DNA of 64,000 nucleotides from Gnetum montanum (GCA_015680685.1 MNCI01002928.1:80130-144129); one strand, 5' to 3'. Counted from the first letter of the stretch, positions 45,285-58,333 are shown. The notes: generated from the sequence alone by a model not told the origin. A program made the numbers and translations.

Positions 45285-48200
45285 ACCTCCTATCTTGGAA
45301 TGTTCGAGGCCTAACTGATAGGCTTTGTCACAAATGAGCCAAAAACTTTCTCTCTAGTCTAAATCTCACTTTGGATTTCCTCCTTCTTCAAGAAATTAAG
45401 ATCTCAACTGACCAATTATCTCTTTCAGCCCATTAGTTTCTCCCCCATTCTTCTATTCTCACTACTTCTCATGAGTGTGGCAAAGGTGGAGTAGCCATTC
45501 TTTTTCTAGCCTATTGGAAAGACAAACTCTTATAGCATGGGTCCAATTTAGGTCACAGAGTGGCTTGGGTTGTTTTCTCCTCCNCATTCGGTAGATTCAT
45601 TGGGAGCATAAATAGAACAAACTCTGAAGGGACCATGTGANNNNNNNNNNNNNNNNNNNNNNNNNNNNNNNNNNNNNNNNNGATTTTTGGCGATGATTTT
45701 AACATGATGGAATTCTCTCATGATAAGCTTGGTGGTGTTTTCTCTCAACTTCCTCATCATGAATATCAAGCCTGGTCAAATTTTAAGAAATGTTTCTATC
45801 TTTTGAAGGGCATCGTAGCCACTGCTAGTGGCTCTCTAAACAACTTTACTTGGAGCAATCTTCGTAAGGGGCAGGATCGCATTTATAGTTGGTTAGATAG
45901 ATATTATTTTTTCACTCTTTCTTTTTGGAAAACCCTTTCTACTACTAAATTCCACCAACACGCAACCTTATCTAATCATTTCCCCATTACTTTATCTCTG
46001 TAGATCCATAATGACCACCAATGATGGAATTATCATCTCTTTAGGCTTCATAGTCAATGTTTCTCTTCTCCTTCCGCCCAACAACTTCTTTCTAGCCTTT
46101 GGAATGTTGAACCTAGACCCTTAGGTCCAAAGGGTTGGATCCACTGGTGGCTTTGGACTACTAGTAGAGTTAGAAATCTCGCTTGTCATTATGGTAAGGA
46201 AGTTGCCTCTCATTCTTGACAAGAGTACTTCAACATATGCTCTACCATTAAGCACCTTATGACCAAACTAACTGATGATCCCTTCAATAGTCACCTACAA
46301 GGGGAGCTTGCCAAAGCCCATATAGCCTTTCAACATTGGGAAGTATATAAGGCACAAGGTGCCTTGATTAAAAGCCGACTCACTTGGCTTAACATTCAAG
46401 ATGAGCAATATAAAGAATTCTTTAAGTACCTTAATCGATCCTCCCCTTCACCCTCTTTAGATAAACTCTCCATAAATGGATCCATTATCACTGACCAAAA
46501 TAGTCTTCTCTCTTACCTTAAGGAATACTTTGAGGCCTTATTCACCACTACTCCTATGGATCCCGCATCCTTCATGGCCACCACTCTAAATTATCCTAGA
46601 TTAGTTAATTCTTGTATGCTGACAATTTTAGAAGCTGATATTACTCCAGCTAAGCTTCGACAGGCTTGCTTTAACCTAAGACCTAGGAAAGCCCTTAGTT
46701 ATGATAGTTTTCCAGTTAAATTTTTCCAAAGCATTGGGATTTGGTAGGTTCTAACCTCTTCCATGTTATCAAAGAGGCTACGCTTACTGCTTCTTTGGGA
46801 TCAATCTTAAACCAAGGGATTATTCGTCTTCTCCCTAAATTAGGAGATCCTACTTGTATCTCCAATTGGTGACCTATCACCTTACTTAATGTGGTTTACA
46901 AAGTTTAGGCTAAATGTTTGGCTTTGCGATTAAAGAAAATCCTTGCTCTTATTATTTCCCCCTAGCAGACTAGCTTTGTCCTAGGAAGATACATATTAAA
47001 TAACGTGGTGGTTGCTTGGGAAGGTCTTAAGTGGGCTGAGGACGAGGGTCAGGATATCCTCCTGATGAAGCTTGACTATGCTAAAGCCTATGATAATATT
47101 AAGTGGGACTTCATTATCCAAACCATGACTAAATTTGGTTTTGGCCCTAAGTTCATTCATATGGCAGAATGCTTATTCTCAAATGCAACTATGTGAATCG
47201 TGACTTCCTTCGGCATCACTTCTCCCTTTTCTATTCATAGGTCTGTTAGGCAAGGCTGCCCTCTTGCTCCTTACCTCTTCATAATTACTATTGATTTTCT
47301 CTGTCATCAAATCAACTTGGATATTCAAAATAATGTTTTATCTGGGGTTCATCTATCTTCTTCTCAACATTAGCTACTCAATATGCATTTTGTTGATGAC
47401 TCCTTTTTCCGTATTCAAAATAATGTTGTTAATAGCGTCTCTTGTCTCAAGTTGAGCAATATTGCTCCCTCTCTGGATCTATTATAAATTGGCATAAATC
47501 TTTAGTATATAGCTTCACCAATAACTACAACCATTTGTCCAATTATGGTTGGAAGCATACTCAAGATCATGAAATCATTAAGCTTTTGGGAATCCCTTTT
47601 TGCTTTAGAGGCCCAACTTCAAAGCTCTAGGACCAAGTACTTTCTCGAATTTAAAGGAATATTGAAAAATGGAAAACCAACCCCTCATCCTCGCTGGTAA
47701 GTATCTCATCTATAATTCTATTTGTGTCTCTACCCACGTTTATTATTCATCATGTTGGGCCCCTTCCCATGCTTCTTATCAAAAGCTTGAAGGGTTATTT
47801 CGAGACTTCATGTGGTCATCTAAAGACTCCCAAAAAGGCTTTCATTGTGTTGCCTGGAATATAGTAACTCTTCCTAAGAGCAAAGGTGGATTGAACCTTT
47901 TGAACTCCTTTAAGAAAGGTCTCACCCTTGTTGCTAAGTGGTTGGTTCAGCACTTGGATGTCCCCAATATTATTGGGAATCTTCTTCAGTTAAGGCTTCG
48001 ACAAGCATTCCCTAAGAATAAGTCCATCTGGAAGGGTATCCACCCTGTTAATTATATCCTTTCTCCTCATGACATTATCATTCTTGAAACATACGTTTTC
48101 AAAAGCATTTGGAAGGATTGGCAAGTCTTACATTCTTATGTGAATTGGAATAATGTTCATATCAATCCTACTTTGCTTTCTAAGATTTTCCCTTGGTGGC

Positions 48201-48985
48201 TGCCCCTATAGCCTGCTCCTCTAGCCACCTCAAATGCTAGGATAGCCACCATTTGGTTTCAAAAGGGAGTTGTTTCCCTTAGATGTCTTTGTCTCACCAA
48301 TCAGTGGATTACTTGGGATATGTTCGAAAACTTATATGGGACTTCCAGAACTATGCACCAATTCCTTAACAGACTTTATCACTTCATTCATCAGTACTTG
48401 CATTTGGTTGCTTCGATTCCTAGTCTCTTCCATGGTCTTTAGTGGGTTAATGGATCAAACCTTCTACCCTATAAACCACATGTTCCCTTTCAGTTGTTGC
48501 ATGATTCCTCTATGATTGTTAATCACTGCAATAGATCATGGCACAAAGAAGAGTCTAAATATTTTTGGCTCTCCCTCTTTTCATGAGTGTGGAGCCTTCC
48601 GACTCTTCCAAAAATTAAACAATTTCTTTGGTGCCTCCTTCATCAAGGCCTACCTATCAGCAAACGTCATGAGTACCTGGGGATTCCAAACCCTAATTGC
48701 CCTCTGTGTGGAGGTCTTGATGATTTTGTCCATGTTTTTTTGCATTGCCCCTTCACTTAGTCTTCATGGGAGTGGGTTTCTAAAGTTCTCCCTTTGTGCA
48801 AGTTTTCCCATGAGGTTATCTTTTTCAGCTTTTTGGCCTCCCCATCTACTGACCTTCAGTTTCTTTGGGAAGCTATTAGGCCCATCATTCTTTACTATAT
48901 ATGGAAGCGTAGATGCACTGCTCTTTTCCAAAACACTAATTCATCTAACTCTAACCATTTAAATGTTATGGAAAAATTTTAAATT
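45281..48985 (+). pseudogene. LINE ORF2: endonuclease and reverse transcriptase, decayed
   Basis: Starts MNLLSWNVRGLTD, the standard start of the plant L1 endonuclease, with LLLQEIKIS (catalytic Glu block) and after the gap FGDDFNMMEFSHDKLGG (GDFN block, 45689 on). RT: DYAKAYDNIKWDFI (about 47070), HRSVRQGCPLAPYLF and FVDDS with catalytic FVDD at 47389-47400. The C-terminal zf-RVT region holds CPLCGGLDDFVHVFLHCPF (about 48700). L1 ORF2 is usually 1250-1350 residues; this fits 1235 codons. At least ten stops, e.g. TAG for the Trp in VYKxWAK, and TGA for Arg in NW-PITLL, plus frameshifts after 47620 and 48550. Confidence 0.9.
45641..45681. other. Run of 41 N (assembly gap) in LINE ORF2
   Basis: Forty-one N after GGGACCATGTGA; also single N at 45584. 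About 150-200 bases of the usual endonuclease sequence are missing, so the true gap may be larger than 41. Confidence 0.95.
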
Positions 48986-49408
48986 CTTTGCCTTGTGCAT
49001 TTCCAAATTATATCTCACACTTCTAAGTTAAAGTTGGATACTAATCAGTTGTTTTATTGTTTGTAGCCTTGCAGTAGATACACCAATTTGTGCACTCTTC
49101 CCCATCTCAATTTGCTACATCGAAGTGTCTCATCATAATTTTGAGCATTTTTAGCACTCTGTTGTTCCCCTGGTCTTATTAACTCATAGTTCTTAGTGAT
49201 TCCTAGCATGAGGTTGCTCCTTGGAATGTACTCCCACACTATGTGAAGGTTTATGTTTCAAGATGTTTTCCTTCAACATCTGCATTTGAAATTGTTCTTC
49301 TCCCTATTTAACCATCAATATGTTCAAATTTTGATCATGTACTTAATCTTATTTAATTAATAAAATTCTCTTTTTGGGGTCTGACACCCCCCCTAATTAT
49401 TAGAGTAG

Positions 49409-50171
49409 TTGCTCCCAAGTCTATAAATACAATGCCCAGGCACACAATTGGAAAAGAAGTCTTTAGGAGTCAAGTAGCAAAACTCTTGTAGCCTATTTGA
49501 AAGTTAGAGTATTTTCCAAGTGCCCACAATAGGAGGCTGAAGTGTGGATGGATCTTTATTTGAGCATTGTGTACTTGAGCACACCTTGTGTACAGAAATA
49601 AAGACAAGCTCTTTGATTCATCCTTGCAGCACTTGAGATTTTTTTTCTTACACATTTATTTTATTTTATTTTCTTATGCATTTATTTTATTTTATGCACT
49701 TTACATTTTTGTTATTAGCATAGCAATTCATTTTAATCAATTCAATAAATCATTAAATTACACTCAGTACGATCACTTTAAGCATGCGTGTAACACTTGG
49801 TAACCTAGTAACGATTAGCATTTGGTAATCCCAGTACTGTTGCACTGGTTTAAGATGTGTATGGTAAGTGAGAACGAATATTGGTGTTAGGATTAGTTAA
49901 ATCCTAGTTAATCAGTAGTTAAGTTAAATTATCTCTCTCCTCCCTTATTAGCAGTAGGACATAAAAACATAAAAGCTATAAAAATCATATGTCTCAAGCT
50001 TACTTAATCATACAATCATGACATACATGTAAGCTTGGAAAGACAACAATCAACCAACCTATCCTTATTCCACAAAGGTGCATAGGCACTTAGTCCTTGG
50101 AATTTGACCGAATTGTGGGTGAAATGCTCATATTCGTATGGTTGAGCGTAGGGGTACCTCGCCACTCATCA
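49409..50171 (+). repeat. Element E 5' LTR, remainder of U3, R and U5
   Basis: TATA: TCTATAAATACAATGCCC near 49421; polyadenylation signal AATAAAGAC near 49598; end ACTCATCA at 50164-50171. Collinear with 58530-59305. Confidence 0.92.
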
Positions 50172-50189
50172 TCGACATCGTTGCTGGGA
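50172..50189 (+). promoter_or_regulatory. Primer-binding site, tRNA-Asp type (element E)
   Basis: TCGACATCGTTGCTGGGA directly after the LTR; the CGTTGC-GGGA core matches TGGCGCCGTTGCCGGGGA, the 5' half is diverged. Confidence 0.65.
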
Positions 50190-50306
50190 ACTTAGTTTTT
50201 TGTACATAATTAGAACATAGGAAATCATTCACATCATTGTTACAAACCCTTAGGGTTGATTGAGAAAATAATAAACAAGAATACATTACACACTGAACAG
50301 AAAAGT

Positions 50307-52650
50307 ATGCCTCCTTCTTTGTACAAAAGCACCTCACTGCCTAGGTTTGAAATAAGAAAAAATTGGTAGCGTAATACACATGATGTTGATCCGCCAGTCT
50401 CTCAACAAGTTTGAGTGGTATATATTCATCCTGATAAGTATATACCAGACTTCACCTTTATCCTCCATCAAGATGAACAACTACGTTGGTGAGACTTAGA
50501 AGGTAACATAGTATTACCTCTCGATCGTTCAGTCCCAAGCATGCTTCTTCATGCCCTCACACGAATTGGCATGTCACACTTACATGTAGAATACGTTGTG
50601 CCAAACCATGACTCGAGAGAATACCATCCCATGAAGGCACAACGTCAAAGGGATTTGCAACAGGAGAGAGATCATAAATCTTTGAAAGGTAAGTGGTCGC
50701 AGGATGTCCCACATGTCTTAAACAAAAATGAGGATGGTAAACCTGCCTCAAGCAGTCACCCACACAACTATGTTCCTCCCCTTGACTTTGGCCAAGGGGT
50801 TGTGTATCAGAACCTTCATTCCACTATTCATAACCCAAGTTTTGATACCCATAGGCACAAAGGGTCCAAAAAAGGGACACAGACATGTGATAAAGATGGA
50901 CATTCTGATAGCAATCATGATTGAGGCCGTGACCACCAAAGAGAAGGTAGCAGACAGCATCATGATGATGGTTCTCCTTCTTCTTCACCTTCATCATCTC
51001 CTTCACCCTCTCCTTCAATATCCGGACATGTTCATAAAGAAAAAGACCATGGGGATAAAGGTAGGAAAAGTGGAAGTCATAGAAAAAACAGCCAGGAAAG
51101 GGGACAAGGGCACTCTAGAGAGTCACGACATAGAAGAAGGGAGAGTAGGGAACAACGTAGGCATCATAGACGCCATGGATGAGATGAACACAATGAACTC
51201 CTACTCATGACTCGAGGTATGTTGGACATAACTAAGCCTTTTAGAATTCCAACAAGGCACCAGAAAGATAGTAGGATTAAGAGATTAGATATGAACAACA
51301 TCCCACAATTTGAAAGGGGATACAACGCTGACTCTTAGAATCATTTGCAAGCAATCCATGATGCATGTGCCTTATAGAACATAGAGAACAAATAGCAAAA
51401 ATTTAAGTTGTTCCCATAGACATTAGTTAAAGAAGCGGAAAGCTAGTACCGATTTTTAGAACCAAAATCCATTTGTAGGTGGAGTACTATGTTAGAACTA
51501 TTTAATAACAAGTACCAAACATACTCCGGAGTGTCTAACTTGTGAAAGCAAATCCAAGCTAGAAACAAGGAGGACATGAACCCTTGGATGCTACCATGGG
51601 TCGATACTATGCACTATTACATCATTGTCCTAGCCATGGTTATTCACAAAGGGATCAACTACACCATCTCATGGATGGGCTTAGGCATGAAATGAGAAGA
51701 ACCCTTGGAACTTATGCCCAAGGAAGACTATCCGAGCTTAGGTCCCATCAAATTCAAAGACTATTGAAGCAAGTTGCTAAAGAAGAAGGTCAACTATGAA
51801 AGATGGGAGTAAGATTTTGTGAGGATGAAGAAGAGTCACCACTCGAAGACATGGTGAATAGGAAAAATTTTCCATTCAAAAGTTGATATCAGAAGTATCA
51901 AAAAAGGTAGACCAAATGTGGGATTCCCTAGACAATAGATTTCAATCTGTTTGTAAAATAATAGAGGAGTCTAGAGAGTAAGGTAGTGATCATGAAAAAA
52001 TAAAAAAGAGAGAAGCTGAACATGCACGTAGCAAGGGTAAGGGCAAAGTTGTCATCATTGAAGAGGTTGTGGAGTTGGAAATAGAAAATGATAGTGAATG
52101 TGAAATATGTCAATATGACCATCCTAAAGGATGTTGCCCTATAATCTCACATCTGTAAGAGTCTGGGGTGTATGCACTCAACTCATGATTGAACATACAG
52201 CAAGCACCTCGAAGGTTACCTTACCCCCAAGGTAACCCAAGACAGTTCCACCAACCCTTAACGTATTATCCAAGTGGAATTCCACCACAATTAATTGAGC
52301 AATATAAATAGTGGAAACACCCACAATCATGGGGAATGCCACCACCAAGACAACAGTATCCTTACCGGCAACTTGACCTGTATGGATATTACGTGCAACA
52401 GCCAATCTCCCCCGTGACTCTACTGGTCACATCACTCCTCAACCTCACTATCAAGCTTGCAAGTATTATGCGACTCCCTCTTCTAGGGGTGATATTCTAC
52501 AAGCATATCATCCTTCTCATCCAAGCGCATCTCTTCCACCAATAGCTCCACCACCACCTACTCCAGCTATGCAAGGTGAAATCCCTACCCAGCCGCAACA
52601 ATGTAATGCCACAAGGGCTATTAACTCTTAACCTACTGTTGGTTCCAACA
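50307..52650 (+). pseudogene. Element E gag, decayed
   Basis: Starts MPPSLYKSTSLPRFEIRKNW at 50307, same context as element A. A 127-codon open stretch (50541-50924) is rich in Asp, His and Lys; it is followed by SPSSSPSSSPSPSPS and an Arg/Ser-rich region. The capsid core is broken (KFKLFP, YRFLEPKSICRWSTMLELFN), then DATMGRYYALLHHCPSHGYS and LHHLMDGLRHEMRRTLGTYA. The zinc-knuckle-like motif CEICQYDHPKGC is near 52110, followed by a Pro/Gln/Tyr-rich linker. Aligns throughout with the gag of A. Confidence 0.85.
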
Positions 52651-53226
52651 ACCACATGAAGAAAAGACCTTTGTTTAGAACCAATAGTCCAACCAAGCCT
52701 TTGCAACCACAAGTAGCTGATTCTTTAGACACCTCGGTATCAATCAAAACTTTAGAGCCTCCTTCAACTCAACCATCGCACTCAACACATACAGTCATGC
52801 TAACACATGCCATCACCGATTGGATCAAAGCATGTCATATTTCCAAAAAATTCTCTGATCTTGAGAGTCCTCTGATATATTTACAAATCACTGGAAATGA
52901 ACTGTGCAAGGCTCTTTTGGATTTAGGTTTGGAACTTGCCTTCATTGAAAAAGAGCAATATTCATCTAGAGTTGGCTGACCAGTCCATCACTGTCCCATT
53001 GGGATTGGTGGAAGGCATTGTTACCATTGTTTGTGCATGGTCATACCCAGCTGATTTCCTAGTGATTCAGGTGAATAATGGTAAGGGAGACATCCCAATC
53101 ATAATGGGAATAGCATGGCTAAGCACCATTGACACATGCCTAGGAATCTATGATCTTTCCCTAGAAATATTAAAGGAAAACACATTCGAAAATATAGAGA
53201 AGAAGAAAGTTCCATGCATCACATAG
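52650..53226 (+). pseudogene. Element E aspartic protease
   Basis: KKRPLFRTNSPTKPLQPQ leads into LCKALLDLGLELAFI, where the active site DSG of A has become DLG at 52920-52928. After a frameshift near 52945, LELADQSITVPLGLVEG and PIIMGIAWLSTIDTCLGIYD follow. Confidence 0.8.
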
Positions 53227-53789
53227 AGTGACACAGGGTGTAATTGCATGCAGAGGTCATGGTTTGTGCAAAGTTTAGCATTGTGTGCATGAAATCAGTG
53301 TGCACAAGTGATTAACATACAAAGATGCCTATATGCAGTAGCCACATGATAGGAAGACACACAGTGGTTGATAGCTAATCAAGAAAGCAGTTCACTCATA
53401 TGCATGAAACCAACTGAGGGTTTGACTTGTGCTTACATCGATAGCATAGATGCATTAGAGCAAGTACACCACCAACTTCCAAGTCTTAAACTTGAAAATA
53501 TCAACTGGGGAAGTTGCAAATCCTTGAGAAATTTAAGTAGGAGCCCCTCGAGCTGAAACCATTGCCCATAGGTATGGAATACATGTTCCTTAAAAATGAA
53601 AAATCAGTAATTATCAATGCTAAGCTTGCTCCTCAACAGAAAGAAGAACTATTGAAGGTAATAAATAAATGGTTGGAAGCCTTTACTTGGTCATATCCTA
53701 AATTAATTGGAACAGATCCTAGGATATGCCAACATAGAATTTACACTGACCCCTCCATAAAGCCTTGAAGATGATCGTAGAGGCGATGG

Positions 53790-54540
53790 AACCCTAAGCT
53801 AAAGCAAGTAGTTAAGGAAGAAATCGAACAGCTTCTCAAGGCTAGGTTCATATACCCCATTGCTAATATCAAATGGGTTAGCCCCTTAGTTATTGTGCCT
53901 TAAAAGGAAGGCAAATGGAGGATGTGCATAGATTTTAGGCTACTCAATATGGCAACATTCAAAGATCACTTTCCATTGCCATTTGTTGACCAAGTCTTAA
54001 ACACCATCACAAGGCATCATGACTACAATTTTTTGGATGGATACAGCAAATATAATCAAATACAAATAGCCCCATAAGACCAAGACAAGACTACGTTCAC
54101 CAGTCCTTGGGGAATGTTTGCATACAAACAGATGTCGTTTGACTTGTGCAATGCCCCTGCAACATTTCAATGACTATTTCTTAGCATATTCCAACAACAG
54201 ATAGGGAATGGCGTGGAGGTCTTTATGGATGACTTCTCCACTTATGGAGCAAACTTTAATCAAGCCTTGGATTGGTTGGAGCAAGTGTTAAAAAGATGTG
54301 TAGAAATTAATTTGAGGCTCAACTGGTAGAAAATCCATTTAATGGTCCAAGAAGGTGTAGTACTAGGGCACAAAATCTCACACACAGGGATAGAGTTAGA
54401 CCCTGAGAAAATTAAAATTATCCATGGAATTACCCATCAATTGGAAACTGTCCAAGATATTTGGTCATTCCTTGGACATATTGGCTACTATAGGAGATTT
54501 ATTGAGAACTTTTCAAAGGTTTCCAAACCATTGGTGTAAT
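53790..54540 (+). pseudogene. Element E reverse transcriptase
   Basis: In one frame with stops: LKQVVKEEIEQLLKARFIYP, WVSPLVIVP, GKWRMCIDFRLLNMATFKDH, YNFLDGYSKYNQIQIAP, FTSPWGMFAYKQMSFDLCNA, catalytic FMDD at 54222-54233, VVLGHKISHTGIELDPEKIK and [19 protein letters not shown]. Full gypsy RT from fingers to connection. The catalytic Asp pair is intact. Stops at four or more CAG/AAG-type codons. Confidence 0.9.
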
Positions 54541-54935
54541 TAACGAAAAAAAATGTACCTTTTGAGTGGACCAGGGAATGCGAATTAGCTTTCCAAACTC
54601 TAAAACAAAAGCTAGTAGAAACACCCATTCTACAAGCTCTTTACTAGTCCAGACATTCCATATCATGACCAACATGTCCAACTATGCTTTAGGATCCATA
54701 CTTACATAGTTAGATGACCAGAAGCATCCTTATTACATCCACTGTGCAAGTAGAAGTATCACTGGTGCACAACTTAACTACACTACCATAGAGAAAGAAT
54801 TACTGGTTGTAGTGTTTGCACTAGAAAAGTTTAGACACTATGTATTAGGATATAAAGTATATATACATACATATCATAGTGCAATTTAATTTCTCATGAA
54901 TAAGCCAATGGTAAGCCCTCGTATCATATGATAGC
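54540..54935 (+). pseudogene. Element E RNase H domain
   Basis: After a frameshift near 54650: MTNMSNYALGSILT, HPYYIHCASRSITGAQLNYT and EKELLVVVFALEKFRHYVLG. The catalytic HIDHSAI of A reads HTYHSAI here, so one active-site Asp is lost. Confidence 0.85.
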
Positions 54936-55009
54936 TTGTAATCTTACAAGAGTTCAATTTAACGATGATCGATCGTAAGGGCATCAAGAATATAGTTGTT
55001 GATCATTTA

Positions 55010-56170
55010 TCTTAGTTGCAATGGGACAATAAAGAGGATGAGTATCCAATTTTTGATCATTTCCCTAATGAATTCCTCTTTGTTGGTGTAGTGAATAATC
55101 AATCATCCATGAAGAAAAATTGGTACAGTAGCATTCTTACCTATCTCCTCACCCAACAAACACCACAAGAGTTAAACCTTAAGAAGAAACAACAGTTTCT
55201 TCACCGAGCCAAGTACTTTGCGGAGATCAATGGATAACTTTACAAAGTGTGTCCTGATGGCTTGGTTCAATGATGTGTTCTTGATATAGATCAATTGCGA
55301 GTTCTCCAAGATGCTCATGAGGGTCCTTGTGGGGGTCATTATGCTGGGAGAAAAATGACAATCAAGATCCTGCTTGCAGTATATTATTGGCCTACATTGT
55401 TTTGGGATGACCATCATTTTGTCCAATCTTGTGAGCGATGTCAACGTGATGGGGGAATGACTGCTAAAATGAAGGGTTCGCAACAATGGATTCAACCATT
55501 AGAACCCTTCAACATTTGGGGAACTGATTTTATGGGGCCAATTACACCAATGTCCAATGAAAAAGCTTATATTATTGTTGTTGGTGATTACCTAACAAGA
55601 TGATCCAAAGTAGCTACTGTTAAAGATTGTACATCATCTAGAGCTGCACGATTTGTTCAAAAAAAATCATAAATAGGTTTGGTGTGTTGCATGCACTTAT
55701 TTCATATAATGGTACACACTTCACAAGTGCAACTTTTCAAAAATTAATGCACCATACCACCCCCAAGCGAATGGTCAAGTAGAAGTCATGAACAAGGAGA
55801 TGACGAAGATAATGATAAGAACCACTAGCAAGTTTAGGTGAGACTAGAGCACTAAACTGAACAATGCTCTTTAGGCATACAGCTCCACATGGAAACTCCC
55901 TACAGGCTACTCTCCCTATGAGTTAGTGTACGATAAATTACCAACGCTTCCTATTCAAATTGAGCTTCGTACACTATCCATAGCATGTGACCTCAACCTT
56001 GACCTTGCTCTAGCACAGAAACAACAGTTAGTAACCCTTAACTTGCTAGTTGAAAACCAATTAGCTACCCTGTCATCTAACAAATTGCACAAGGCCTTCA
56101 ATAAACAATGTCATGACCTAAGGATTAGAAAAGTTAAATATCAACTAGGAGATAAGGTTCTCTATTGAAA
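55010..56170 (+). pseudogene. Element E integrase, decayed
   Basis: N-terminal zinc-binding HHCC domain is complete: HEGPCGGHYAGRKMTIKILL and SCERCQRDGG (55316-55460). Core: WGTDFMGPITPMSNEKAYII has the first catalytic Asp. The second reads LISYNGTHF, with Tyr for Asp. The third-acid block YHPQANGQVEVMNKEM is present after a frameshift. The C-terminal part (55926-56168) ends LRIRKVKYQLGDKVLY like A. No chromodomain. Confidence 0.9.
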
Positions 56171-58333
56171 TCCCACACATGTACCATAATGTACTAAATT
56201 TCAAACACTATGGCAAGGACCTTATATTATTTATGCAACTTGTCCTTCACGGGCCATGAGAATATACAAACCTGAGAACCTAGACAAAAAACTATTGGTT
56301 AACGTGCAACAAACCAAACCTTTCCATGAGCTTAGGACAGCCAATACACATGCTACCTTTGTTGATGAACATCCTTGCTCACTATTTTGGATCTCCTCCT
56401 TCCAACTTAGTCGTGGGGGAGATGGCCACCTATGCTAATTGTTCTAGGCCCTCAGTTCTTTTTGAATTTTTATTTTACACATTCTTTCAACTTTTTTTAT
56501 TTTTTTTTACACCATCGATCATATTTTTACTATTTCTTTGTTTGCTTGATTGCTTTTATTCATCATCCAATAAGTGCTCATGATGGTGGATTGGATTATA
56601 TCTTATTGATTGCTAATGTTTGGTTTTTACCTTTGAATTATGATGTTGATATTAAGGCATGGTTCTTTTGGTAAAATAGGCAATGAGTCCACGGTGTCCA
56701 CTCATCCATACAACTCTATGGTCTCCTTTGGCTTGGAACTGTACAGTCCATTTTTTCTAAGTAAACTTTTAATGACTTGGTGGCTAGGTACTTTTCAAAC
56801 CAAGGAAAGACTCAAAGGATGAAAAGGGTGTGACTTCAAGGGGATTTGATGCATTTGTGCTAGCCATTCTCTTAGGTGCTTAGATGCTTTTTCTTGGGTT
56901 TTTCGCCATTCTGAAATTGTTCAAAAATCGAGAAGCTGAGTGAATAAAAATAAGTCTTCGCATGGTGTGGTTTTCACGCATAAAAAAAAACAACAACAAA
57001 AAAAGAGTGAGAATTCAAAGAACACCCCTTAGACATAATAAAGAAATATGGGCTACAAGCATTAGTTATGGAACTAAAAAGATATGTTACCCATGCCTAA
57101 AGGTTCCCTCTAACTAAGGCCCTTTCTCGCTTCCTACTTCTCCATCTTGCTATCTTTGGAATGGTGGTAACTTTTTATGGAAGCATTCTTGTTACTTTAG
57201 GTGGATGGATTGGTCAAGTGTATTGATGTGAGGTCACTGGATGTGGTTTATTTGAGTTTGGATTTGTGATGAGTTCTACTTAGTCACCTTAACCATAAAG
57301 TACACAAGGGGCTTTACACAACCTTGTTCTTGGGATTTTATTCCATTCTCTCCTCTCCATATTTCTTCCCATTTTCCACCTCATTGTCAGTTTTATCATT
57401 CGTCCATTCTAGGTTGATGCATTGTTTTTATTTGGTGAATTCTTGTGGGTAAGTTTTTAACTCTTACTTCCAAATGACATTTCTAGAGCCTACGAACTCT
57501 TTAGTTTGTGGATTTATCAAGGCATAAAAGGCATGAGCCTGCTTTGGGAAGGACCCATTGGCATTCCTTTTTGGTGCAATTGTTAAGTTCTTTTCCTTAA
57601 AAATTTCTTGCAATCAATCATCTCTTGTTTCATCCCCATCCATGACATTCATTTTATTGGTGTTGTCGTTGTTATTTTTTCTCATCTTTCTTGTTCCTCA
57701 TATTTTTCCATCTTATAGCTATTGGAGGTTCACTCTTAGTCATGGGGACCCTGGCATAAATTTTTTAATTTTCTTTATTTTACTATTCACCTAACCCCTA
57801 CACCTTGGGTAGTCACCTATGATAAATCTCCAAACTAGTTTCTGCCATAACCACAACTCAGCCAATGTGCTTCATATCGAGGCAAGGTATCAACTGCATT
57901 ATGGTTTATCTATCCTTACTCATTTGTGACTGTGTTTTGTGTGTAGATGGTGATCATACAAACAATGGACTAGGCTTGGAGGAAGCACTTAGTATGGACT
58001 GGAACTGAAGCATTTACAAAAGGAGCAAGTCTGGTGGCGTGGCTATGGATAAACAACAGAAGGCACAATCTTAGCATTGGCAACAACATGCTTCATTTTC
58101 TCTCTCTCTTTCTCTACAAGCTACCAAATAAAAGCTTGGACGTCATTTATGTATGAGTGTTCACCACAATGGTCATGAACACTAATGTTGTAATATGCTT
58201 ATTGATCTGTTGACTGGGCATGTTGAGTCTATCATCCCATTTCATTGTCAATTTTTAATTAGTTAATAATCCCATATCTTCTCAATATTTTGTAAGGAAC
58301 TTGAGGACAAGTTTTCATTCAGTTGTGGGGATA
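56171..58333 (+). other. Element E 3' untranslated region and polypurine tract
   Basis: Includes a degraded tail of pol to about 56440 (PCSLFWISSFQLSRGGDGHL). Then non-coding: GATTGGATTATATCTTATTG, ATGGTGTGG near 56963, GCATAAAAGGCATGAGCC near 57521 and the end TCAGTTGTGGGGATA at 58319-58333, which primes plus-strand synthesis. No extra ORF like that of element C is present. Confidence 0.75.

Larger units (their letters stand above)
43701..49392 (+). mobile_element. L1-type LINE inserted in the 5' LTR of E
   Basis: 5692 bp flanked by the exact 16-bp duplication CTAATTATTAGAGTAG (43685-43700 and 49393-49408). The uninterrupted 3' LTR of E (58514-58529) shows the empty site once. ORF1 and ORF2 are recognisable. 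There is no poly(A) tail: the 3' end is AATAAAATTCTC followed by GGGGTCTGACACCCCCC. The 5' end begins ACGTCAGACCC, an inverted version of GGGTCTGAC. An assembly gap (45641-45681) lies in the endonuclease. Confidence 0.93.

Noticed and set aside
56432-57794. Hydrophobic plus-strand frames after integrase in E as an env-like gene
   Set aside because: Phe/Leu-rich translations come from T-rich non-coding sequence; they are not conserved in A, B or C.
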